16,924 nt of DNA, taken from CAZEIW01 sp964512305 (GTDB taxonomy: Bacteria > Pseudomonadota > Gammaproteobacteria > Burkholderiales > Burkholderiaceae_F). The notes below the pieces were generated by a model. The model saw nothing but the letters and a program-made list of their open reading frames with translations. It had not been told where the DNA came from and made no database searches. The stretch spans positions 1 through 16,924 of the forward strand of contig CAZEIW010000152.1 in the NCBI GenBank assembly GCA_964512305.1, given 5' to 3'. This document shows positions 1 to 6,153 of the stretch, piece after piece. Within the stretch, counting starts at the first letter, position 1. Each line of letters starts with the position of its first letter. Position numbers and translations under genes: made by a program.

Positions 1-185
1 GACGTGGATCCCCGGGACTTCGCCCGGGGATGACGCTGGCTTTGGGTTTGCCCTCAGCACCCATCATGGCCGGGCTTGTCCCGGCCATCCGTAAGCCTGC
101 CCCCGGGCTTGACCCGGGGGTCGGCGCGAAACGAATCGCGTCAAGCTCGGCGACTTGGGTCCTGAGACTAAGTCCCGGGATGACG
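1..185. repeat. REP-like palindromic repeat cluster
   Basis: No gene is seen here. The stretch holds three short palindromes: arms ATCCCCGGG/CCCGGGGAT at 8-31, ATGGCCGGG/CCCGGCCAT at 66-88 and CCCCCGGG/CCCGGGGG at 100-120, followed by a degraded piece near 173-185. Bases 1-35 are identical to 11132-11166, and related units occur at 5876-6135 and 11009-11293, so this is a dispersed family. Such elements are common between genes in many Proteobacteria. No transposase for them is in the window. Confidence 0.85.
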
Positions 186-195
186 GCGTTCAACC

Positions 196-212
196 TGTCC
201 CACATTGACACA
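196..212 (+). promoter_or_regulatory. Upstream activator site for the sigma-54 promoter of the PQQ dehydrogenase
   Basis: The sequence TGTCCCACATTGACACA is an imperfect dyad that matches the palindrome at 8367-8383 (read on its reverse strand) at 15 of 17 positions. It lies 82 bases before the -24 element at 295, exactly the spacing seen at the cytochrome promoter. It is inferred to be the binding site of the activator encoded at 6154-8286. Confidence 0.7.
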
Positions 213-294
213 CCTGCGCCGCCGGGACTCGCGCTCGCGGCCCCCGAACCCCCTCCTCGACCGAAAAACGACTCGATCCGCAGCACCCTAGCGA

Positions 295-309
295 TGGCAC
301 GGGCTTTGC
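295..309 (+). promoter_or_regulatory. Sigma-54 (RpoN) promoter of the PQQ alcohol dehydrogenase
   Basis: TGGCACGGGCTTTGC matches the sigma-54 consensus TGGCAC-N5-TTGC at every fixed position, with GG and GC in the required phase. Transcription should start near 321, giving a leader of about 67 bases before the ATG at 388. The upstream dyad at 196-212 supports activator-dependent transcription. Confidence 0.85.
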
Positions 310-387
310 GCTTGGGTTGCTTACCTGGCGCACGCCGCGTCGGGATTTCGATTCGCACACCATCAGTCGTCAGAGGAGACACGGTCC

Positions 388-2127
388 ATGCGCAGAGCCC
401 TGTTGTTGACCGTCGCCGCGGGGATGTGGCTCCCCGCCGTGCACGCCGCGGTCACGGATCAGATGATCGAGAACGCCGCCACCGACACCAAAGAAGTCCT
501 GACCTGGGGCATGTCGCCCGACGGCCAGCGCTACAGCCGGCTGAGCCAGGTGAACACCCAGACCGTGAAGAATCTCGTCCCGGTCTGGTCGTTCAGCTTC
601 GGAGGCGAGAAGCAGCGGGGACAGGAAAGCCAGCCGCTGGTCCACAACGGCAAGATGTTCGTCACGGCGTCGTACTCGCGCATCTTCGCGCTCGACGCCA
701 AGACCGGCACCAAGCTGTGGAAGTACGAGCATCGGCTGCCGGAAGGCATCATGCCGTGCTGTGACGTGGTCAACCGGGGCGCGGCGCTGTACGACAACCT
801 CGTGATCTTCGGCACGCTCGACGCCCAGCTGGTCGCGCTCGATCAGAACACCGGCAAGGTCGTCTGGAAGGAAAAGATCGACGACTACCAGGCTGGCTAC
901 TCGAGCACCGCAGCGCCGATCGTCGTGCACGGCCTCGTGCTCACCGGCGTGTCGGGCGGCGAGTTCGGCGTCGTCGGCCGGGTCGAGGCGCGCGACGCGA
1001 AGACCGGCAGGCTGGTCTGGACGCGTCCGACCGTCGAGGGCCACATGGGGTACAAATACGACGGCGACGGCAAGGCGATCGAGAACGGCATCTCGGGCAC
1101 GACCAACCAGACCTGGCCCGGGGACCTGTGGAAGACCGGCGGCGCGGCGACCTGGCTCGGCGGATCGTACGATCCGAAGACCGGGCTGGTGTACTTCGGC
1201 ACTGGCAATCCCGGCCCGTGGAACAGCCACCTGCGTCCCGGCGACAACCTTTTCTCCAGCTCGACGCTCGCGATCGACCCGAAGACGGGCCAGATCGTCT
1301 GGCACTACCAGACCACGCCGCACGACGGCTGGGACTACGACGGCGTCAACGAGTTCGTGACCTTCGACATGAACGGCAAGCGCATGGGCGGCAAGGCCGA
1401 CCGCAACGGCTTCTTCTACGTGCTCGACGCGACCAACGGCCAGCTGAAGAACGCGTTCCCGTTCGTCAAGAAGATCACCTGGGCCAGCAGCATCGACCTG
1501 AAGACCGGCCGCCCGGTGTACGACGACGCCAACCGCCCGGGCCAGCCGCCCGCGGCCGGCGACGAGAAGAAGGGCAAGTCGGTGTTCTCGGCGCCCTCGT
1601 TCCTCGGCGGCAAGAACCAGATGCCGATGGCGTACAGCCCGCAGACCGGCCTGTTCTACGTGCCGGCCAACGAGTGGGGCATGGAGATCTGGAACGAGCC
1701 GGTCGACTACAAGAAGGGGGCTGCCTATCTCGGCGCCGGCTTCACGATCAAGACGATCAACGACGACTACATCGGCGCGCTGCGCGCGGTCGATCCGAAG
1801 TCGGGCAAGATCGTCTGGGAGGTGAAGAACAACGCGCCGCTGTGGGGCGGAGTGCTCGCCACCGCGGGCGGCGTCGTGTTCTACGGCGTGCCCGAGGGCT
1901 ACCTGAAGGCGATCGACGCGAAGACGGGCGCCGAGCTGTGGAAGTTCCAGACCGGCTCGGGCGTCGTCGCTCCGCCGATCACCTGGGAGGAGAACGGCAC
2001 GCAATACGTCGCGGTGCTGTCGGGGTGGGGCGGTGCGGTTCCGCTCTGGGGCGGCGACGTCGCGAAGAAGGTCAATTTCCTGGAGCAGGGCGGCTCGGTC
2101 TGGGTGTTCAAGCTGGCCGGCAAGTAA
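388..2127 (+). CDS. PQQ-dependent alcohol dehydrogenase, lanthanide-type active site, periplasmic
   Basis: This 579-residue quinoprotein of the methanol/ethanol dehydrogenase family oxidises primary alcohols to aldehydes in the periplasm and passes electrons to cytochrome c. A signal peptide of about 20 residues ends in AVHA. Repeated beta-propeller motifs with AxDAKTGxxxW are visible. The adjacent cysteines C124-C125, which form the PQQ-contacting disulfide ring in this family, are present. Metal and catalytic residues inferred by family alignment are E192 (GGEFG), N274 (GTGNPGPWN) and D316 in WDYDG. The extra aspartate D318, two residues after the catalytic one, is the hallmark of lanthanide-dependent members (XoxF, PedH/ExaF); calcium enzymes have Ala, Ser or Thr there. 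The ATG at 388 has a good ribosome site (GAGGAG) nine bases upstream. Nearby ethanol-type genes favour an ethanol or general alcohol role over methanol; the true substrate cannot be read from sequence. Confidence 0.95.
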   Translation: MRRALLLTVAAGMWLPAVHAAVTDQMIENAATDTKEVLTWGMSPDGQRYSRLSQVNTQTVKNLVPVWSFSFGGEKQRGQESQPLVHNGKMFVTASYSRIFALDAKTGTKLWKYEHRLPEGIMPCCDVVNRGAALYDNLVIFGTLDAQLVALDQNTGKVVWKEKIDDYQAGYSSTAAPIVVHGLVLTGVSGGEFGVVGRVEARDAKTGRLVWTRPTVEGHMGYKYDGDGKAIENGISGTTNQTWPGDLWKTGGAATWLGGSYDPKTGLVYFGTGNPGPWNSHLRPGDNLFSSSTLAIDPKTGQIVWHYQTTPHDGWDYDGVNEFVTFDMNGKRMGGKADRNGFFYVLDATNGQLKNAFPFVKKITWASSIDLKTGRPVYDDANRPGQPPAAGDEKKGKSVFSAPSFLGGKNQMPMAYSPQTGLFYVPANEWGMEIWNEPVDYKKGAAYLGAGFTIKTINDDYIGALRAVDPKSGKIVWEVKNNAPLWGGVLATAGGVVFYGVPEGYLKAIDAKTGAELWKFQTGSGVVAPPITWEENGTQYVAVLSGWGGAVPLWGGDVAKKVNFLEQGGSVWVFKLAGK

Positions 2128-2149
2128 GCATCAGGAAGCGTTAGACCGG

Positions 2150-2172
2150 CGGCCGGCGCGATGCGCCGGCCG
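2150..2172. terminator. Strong hairpin after the PQQ dehydrogenase
   Basis: A perfect 10-base stem, CGGCCGGCGC paired with GCGCCGGCCG around a GAT loop, begins 22 bases after the dehydrogenase stop codon. There is no clear T-run, so termination is inferred from the position between convergent genes (dehydrogenase and apbE) and the stem strength. Confidence 0.6.
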
Positions 2173-2208
2173 TCGCCGCTTTGGAGAGCGGAATCCTGCA
2201 GGGGCTTT

Positions 2209-2312
2209 GAGCGGGATCCCGCCTTGGGCTTCGAGTCAGGCCTTGACGCGCGGCGCCTGCCCGGGCCTTTGAATCAGGCCTTGACGAGCGGCATCCCGCG
2301 CGAGGCTTCGAG
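2209..2312. repeat. Imperfect duplication of the 3' end of apbE
   Basis: The 13-mer TCAGGCCTTGACG occurs at 2236-2248 and again at 2274-2286, where it contains the apbE stop codon. The pieces 2212-2235 and 2289-2312 also resemble each other (GGATCCCGC and GCATCCCGC, each followed by CTTCGAG). The non-coding copy reads like a decayed version of the last codons of apbE, so the gene end appears to have been partly duplicated or rearranged. Confidence 0.5.
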
Positions 2313-3302
2313 CCGCGACGCCTTGTCGATCCAGACTGCGTCGGCGCGCGCGTAGTGCGCCAGGAGCGCCGCGCCGCGGCGGCGGTCGAGCAGCATCAGC
2401 GCGGTTGCGAGGCCGTCGGCTTGCAGTCCGGTGGGCGCCGCGACGGCGACGCAGCTGAAGTCGCGCGGCGAGCGGCCGCGCGCCGGATCGATGATGTGGT
2501 GGTTGACGAAGTCGGGCGTGAACGTGGTCGCGTAGTCGCCCGACGTGGCGAGGAAGCGGCCGTCCATCCGGATGGCGGAGATCGCGACGCCGGCATCGCG
2601 CGGGTGCTGCAGGCCGAGCGTCCAGGGCGCGCCGCTCTGTGCGCTGCCGACGGCGCCGAACTCGCCGGTGTCGACCAGCGCGTCGTGGAAACCGGCGTCC
2701 GCCAGGATCGCGCACGCGACGTCGGCGGCATAGCCTTGCGCCACCGCATTGAGCGTGATCGCCATGCCCGGGCGGACCCGGATGCGGCGCTCGGAGACCT
2801 CGACCGCGGTCCAGTCGACCTGGCGCCGCGCGGCGTCGATCTCGGCCCGGTCCGGCAGCCGGCCCTGCATCCGGCTGCGCGCGTACAGGGCCCACAGCGG
2901 CTGGATCGTCATGTCGAAGGCCCCACCGGTCTGCGCCGCCAGGCGCAGCGAGAACTCCAGGTTGCGCCGCAGATGCGGATCGGGATCGCGCAGGATCGAC
3001 TCGCGGTTGAGCCGGCTCAGCTGGCTGTCCGGCCGATGCAGGCTCATCACGCGGTCGATGTGTTGCGTGGCGGCCAGCGCGCGCGCGATGGCGGCCTGCG
3101 CAGCCGCCTGCCGCGCGCCCTGCCGGTCGGTCACCGCGGCGATGCCGACCGTCGTGCCGAACGCGACCGCCGCGCCCCGCGCCAGCACGCGTCCGTCCGC
3201 CCCGGCCTCAGCCCCAGCGTCGAACCGCCGCGCCGCCCAAAGCCCCGCCGCGGCAAGCGTTCCCCCGAGCGTGGTTCCAACAACGATAGTCCGGCGCTTC
3301 AT
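2274..3302 (-). CDS. apbE: FAD:protein FMN transferase (ApbE family, NosX-like)
   Basis: ApbE proteins take FMN from FAD and attach it covalently to a threonine of periplasmic or membrane flavoproteins, with Mg2+ as cofactor. The 342-residue product starts with MKRRTIVVG and a hydrophobic stretch to about residue 25, so it is exported (Sec, or a weak twin-arginine signal) or anchored. Family features in order are HRPDSQLSRLN (89-99), GGAFD (126-130), LNAVAQGYAADV (184-195), DTGEFGAVG (211-219), ATSGDY (252-257), HHIIDPARG (268-276) and the metal-site motif ADGLATAL (295-302). The ATG at 3302 follows GAGGATCTGCAG, a suitable ribosome site, whereas an upstream in-frame start at 3335 has none. 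It lies 70 bases downstream of the NosR-like gene, whose FMN domain is its likely substrate, as with NosX and NosR. Confidence 0.92.
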   Translation of the reverse strand: MKRRTIVVGTTLGGTLAAAGLWAARRFDAGAEAGADGRVLARGAAVAFGTTVGIAAVTDRQGARQAAAQAAIARALAATQHIDRVMSLHRPDSQLSRLNRESILRDPDPHLRRNLEFSLRLAAQTGGAFDMTIQPLWALYARSRMQGRLPDRAEIDAARRQVDWTAVEVSERRIRVRPGMAITLNAVAQGYAADVACAILADAGFHDALVDTGEFGAVGSAQSGAPWTLGLQHPRDAGVAISAIRMDGRFLATSGDYATTFTPDFVNHHIIDPARGRSPRDFSCVAVAAPTGLQADGLATALMLLDRRRGAALLAHYARADAVWIDKASRLEASRGMPLVKA

Positions 3303-3337
3303 CTGCAGATCCTCAAGCCGTCGTCCCGCGATCATTT

Positions 3338-3418
3338 CCCCTCTCCCTCAGGGAGAGGGGTAGGGCTTCACTTCACTTCCCCTCTCCCTCCGGGTGAGGG
3401 GCAGGGGTGAGGGAGCGG
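3338..3418. repeat. CCCTCTCCC/GGGAGAGGG intergenic repeat with hairpin
   Basis: At 3338-3360 a perfect 11-base inverted repeat (CCCCTCTCCCT and AGGGAGAGGGG) lies between the NosR-like gene and apbE. A second half-element at 3379-3418 runs into the NosR-like coding region and encodes its last residues. The same repeat type occurs at 10436-10536. The hairpin could reduce readthrough or stabilise the upstream mRNA end. Confidence 0.75.
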
Positions 3419-5556
3419 GCCTCAGCACGTCTTCCCCGCTGCACCAAGATCCGCGGCGTGCACCGCCGGTCGTCGCGAAAGATCGCCACGCATTCCATGC
3501 ACTGAAAGCACTCCGCATAATCGACCGTGCCCCGCCGGTCGATCGCGCGGTACTCGCAGCCGACGCGGCACGTCTGGCACGGCTTGCCGCATTCGATCCG
3601 CCGCTCGATCCAATCCAGGCGCCGCATCCGGCCCATCACCGCAAGCGCGGCGCCGAGCGGGCACAAGTAGCGGCAAAACGGCTTGTGGATGAACGCCGCG
3701 GCCAGCACGAAGCCGGCGGCGTACAGCACGAAGGGCCAGTGGCGGACGAAGGCCAGCGTGATCGCGGTCTTGAAGGGCTCGATCTCGACCAGCCAGTCGG
3801 CCCACGCCGGCCGCAGGCATGCCGCGCCGAGGATCGCGGCCAGCGCCACGTACTTCCCGCGCCGAAGCCAGCGGTCGGCCGTTTCGGGCACGCTGCGCGG
3901 CCGCAGCCGAAGCAGCCGGCCTGCCGTCGCCGTGAGCTCCTGCAAGGCGCCGAACGGGCACAGCCAGCCGCAGAACGTCCCGCGGCCCCACAGCACCAGC
4001 GAAACGAGGACGAACGCCCACAACAGGGTGCTGATCGGGTCATAGAGGAAGAAGGTCCAGCCGCGCCCTTCCAGCGCCGACTGCACCAGCGCGACCAGAT
4101 TGACGATCGACAGTTGCCCCTGCGCCGCATAGCCGATGAAGCCGAGCGTGAAGACCAGGAACGCGGGCCGGAACACGTGCAGCCACGCCGAGTCGGTGAC
4201 CAGCCGCGCGCGGGTCGCCAGTGCCCAGCCGAGCATCGCCAGCGCCGCGACCAGCAGCGCCAGCTCGCCGGCGCGCGCGCGCCAGATCGCGGTCCAGCCT
4301 CGATCGTCCGTGGCGCCCGCGATCAGATACCGGTCCGGCACCCCGACCCGGAACGGAAACTCGCGCGTGATCCGCTCCGGGTACACGAAGCCGTGGCTGC
4401 GCGTGACGCGCAGCGCCAGGTCGAACGGCTGCCCGGGGTCAAGCCCGCTGGCAGCGATGACGCGGAACGCCTTCCACGCGCCGACCGCCGGCATTCCGCG
4501 CGCCACCAGGTTGCCGTCGAGGTCGAGGTCGCGCATCTCGATCGGCAGTCCGCCCTGGCGCAGGCCCAGGCGTTCGGGCACCGCGCCGCGGACGAAGTCG
4601 TCGCCGACGAAGGAGTCGGGCGCGCTCATGACCAGCAGCACGTGATCGCCATCGCGGATGCGCGAATTCATCTGCGCCCAGCCGCGAGGGTCGAGCAGGT
4701 TGCGGCCGGCCTCGGGTACGGTCGCCAGCGCGATGTACAGGTCGACGCGCGGATTGCCGCCGCCCGCCCCCGCCGTCAGCTCGTCGGCCGCACCGGTGCC
4801 GGCGAACGCCCGCTGGACGTCGCCCGACTTCAGTTCGAACGGCCGCACCAGCCCGAGCGCGACAAGACCCGCCCAGTCGTGCTGGGCGAACGGCAGATCG
4901 GTCCGCACCCGCGCGACCTCGCCCGGATCCTTGCCGCCGGCGAAGCCGAGCTTGGCGCGCGCCACCTTGAGGGCGGAGGCGAGCAGGGTCTGGTTGATGA
5001 TCCGCACCGATGCGGTCGCCTTGGCGACCCCGTCGATGCGGACCTCGACACCCGTCGTCGCGCTGCCCTTGGTCCCCGGCGCGCCGAGGCGGATGTTCTG
5101 CCGCAGCGACAGGCCCGGGTACTGGGCGACGAAGCGGAACAGCGGCGCCTCGCCCAGTCCGTCGACGAACACCGGCTCGTGCTGCGAAAGGACCCACGCG
5201 TCCAGGAAGGTCCCGTCGGGATCCATCGCGATCAGCAGATCGATCGGCGTGCCCGAGAAACCGGGGATCGGCGCCAGGTCGATCGATTCGAAGACGTAGC
5301 CGACCAGCTCGGTGGCCGGACCGTTCTGCTTGAAGATCGGCCAGACCGGCAGCGATGGATCCCGTTCTCCGACGAGCAGCGGGCTCGGAAACCGGCGCTC
5401 CAGCGCCGGCCGGTCGAGGACGCCGGCGGTTGCGGCGGGAGGCAGCCACGCCAGAGCCAGCGCCAGCGCGATGAGCGCCACCCACACGCCCGCCAGGCGT
5501 CGCCGGGCTTGCCGCGGGCGCCCGAAGGCCGCCCCGCCGACGGTCAATCGATCCAC
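3373..5556 (-). CDS. NosR-like membrane flavo/iron-sulfur protein
   Basis: The 727-residue product has the NosR layout: an N-terminal membrane or signal segment (about 20-45), a periplasmic FMN-binding domain, several transmembrane helices (about 430-630) and cytoplasmic cysteine clusters. The FMN would be attached at T181 in DGVAKATAS by the neighbouring ApbE. Two CxxxCP motifs are present (C529-C533 and C628-C632). Two 4Fe-4S cysteine sets follow: C656, C660, C663, C667 and C683, C686, C689, C699. Such proteins move electrons across the membrane from the quinol pool; NosR serves nitrous-oxide reductase, but no nosZ is here. The gene overlaps pqqD by 13 bases if it starts at the GTG at 5556. 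A TTG at 5547 would give a four-base TTGA overlap and lies eight bases after AGGGG, so it may be the true start. The last 13 residues (SLTPAPHPEGEGK) come from an intergenic repeat. Confidence 0.88.
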   Translation of the reverse strand: MDRLTVGGAAFGRPRQARRRLAGVWVALIALALALAWLPPAATAGVLDRPALERRFPSPLLVGERDPSLPVWPIFKQNGPATELVGYVFESIDLAPIPGFSGTPIDLLIAMDPDGTFLDAWVLSQHEPVFVDGLGEAPLFRFVAQYPGLSLRQNIRLGAPGTKGSATTGVEVRIDGVAKATASVRIINQTLLASALKVARAKLGFAGGKDPGEVARVRTDLPFAQHDWAGLVALGLVRPFELKSGDVQRAFAGTGAADELTAGAGGGNPRVDLYIALATVPEAGRNLLDPRGWAQMNSRIRDGDHVLLVMSAPDSFVGDDFVRGAVPERLGLRQGGLPIEMRDLDLDGNLVARGMPAVGAWKAFRVIAASGLDPGQPFDLALRVTRSHGFVYPERITREFPFRVGVPDRYLIAGATDDRGWTAIWRARAGELALLVAALAMLGWALATRARLVTDSAWLHVFRPAFLVFTLGFIGYAAQGQLSIVNLVALVQSALEGRGWTFFLYDPISTLLWAFVLVSLVLWGRGTFCGWLCPFGALQELTATAGRLLRLRPRSVPETADRWLRRGKYVALAAILGAACLRPAWADWLVEIEPFKTAITLAFVRHWPFVLYAAGFVLAAAFIHKPFCRYLCPLGAALAVMGRMRRLDWIERRIECGKPCQTCRVGCEYRAIDRRGTVDYAECFQCMECVAIFRDDRRCTPRILVQRGRRAEARSLTPAPHPEGEGK

Positions 5557-5825
5557 CCCTGCTCGCGGGCGCTGGCGAGAAAGTCGAGCACGTCGGGCGC
5601 GATGTCGCGCGCCTGAAACAGGTGTTCGAGCTCGGCAATCAGCTGCTCGACGCCGCGCGTCCCGTCACAGCGCGCGAGGATCGCGCCGGCGCTCGTGTTG
5701 AGCCGAACCCGGCGGGTGCCGTCGTCGAGCACGAATTCCCGTTCGGGTTCGATGCAATGCAGCTCGATCCCCGGCACAAGCCTCGGCGATCGCTGCGCCT
5801 CCGAAGGCAGCAGTGAAGTGTTCAT
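5544..5825 (-). CDS. pqqD: PqqD-family peptide chaperone
   Basis: PqqD binds the precursor peptide PqqA and presents it to the radical-SAM enzyme PqqE in PQQ synthesis. The 93-residue product shows the family pattern: SPRLVPGIELHCIE near the N-terminus, then VLDDGTRRVRLNTSAGAIL, RCDGTRGVEQLIAELEH and a C-terminal helix VLDFLASAREQGWI. An ATG at 5825 is chosen; a TTG at 5843 would add six residues, and neither has a clear ribosome site. No pqqA, B, C or E is in the window, so this is a stand-alone copy, comparable to the extra pqqD near PQQ alcohol dehydrogenases in Pseudomonas. Its coupling to the NosR-like gene suggests a linked role, either in PQQ supply or as a chaperone for another peptide. 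Confidence 0.88.
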   Translation of the reverse strand: MNTSLLPSEAQRSPRLVPGIELHCIEPEREFVLDDGTRRVRLNTSAGAILARCDGTRGVEQLIAELEHLFQARDIAPDVLDFLASAREQGWID

Positions 5826-5839
5826 CGCCGATTGAGGCT

Positions 5840-5854
5840 GCAAGGAATGTGCCG
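5840..5854 (-). promoter_or_regulatory. Candidate sigma-54 promoter for pqqD-nosR-like-apbE
   Basis: On the minus strand the sequence is CGGCACATTCCTTGC, matching GGCAC-N5-TTGC with GG and GC correctly spaced. Transcription would start near 5828, only three bases before the chosen pqqD ATG, which is unusual. No copy of the shared upstream dyad is seen at the expected distance. The match is good but the role is uncertain. Confidence 0.45.
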
Positions 5855-5875
5855 GGGAGGGTGGAGGTCATGGCG

Positions 5876-6135
5876 TCGTCATGGCCGGGTTTGTCCCGGC
5901 CGCGGATCTGAAACGCCTTGTCTCACACCTAACGGCGCTGCCACAGTCACCGTCATCCCCGGGCTTGTCCCGGGGATCCACGTCGGCGTAGGACTGATGC
6001 GCCTCCGCGTCGCGCCGACCCCCGGGTCAAGCCCGGGGGCAGGCTTACGGATGGCCGGGACAAGCCCGGCCATGACAAGTGCTAACGGCGCTCCCGTCGT
6101 GCCGTCATCCCCGGGACTGCGCCCGGGATGACGCA
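5876..6135. repeat. Cluster of REP-like palindromes
   Basis: The gap between pqqD and the regulator is filled with four or five units of the family seen at 1-185: ATGGCCGGG-type near 5881-5903, ATCCCCGGG/CCCGGGGAT near 5955-5977, CCCCCGGG/CCCGGGGG near 6020-6040, ATGGCCGGG/CCCGGCCAT near 6051-6073, and a partial unit at 6106-6131. No gene is seen between 5826 and 6153 apart from the candidate promoter. The array may separate the two minus-strand units. Confidence 0.85.
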
Positions 6136-6153
6136 TTTTGGGACCTCCGCGCC

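Noticed and set aside
370..2004. Long open frame on the strand opposite the PQQ dehydrogenase.
   Set aside because: It is antisense to a clear gene with full family motifs, and its composition is typical of high-GC shadow frames. Similar long shadows at 3394-5616, 6547-8361, 11383-13044 and 14766-16772 were rejected for the same reason.
2274..5556. A nitrous-oxide reduction (nos) cluster, because NosR-like and ApbE/NosX-like genes are adjacent.
   Set aside because: No nosZ, nosD, nosF, nosY or nosL is present. The neighbours are pqqD and alcohol-oxidation genes.
5937..5953. A copy of the activator dyad at the expected distance from the candidate pqqD promoter.
   Set aside because: Only about half of the fixed positions match, which is not enough to call a site.
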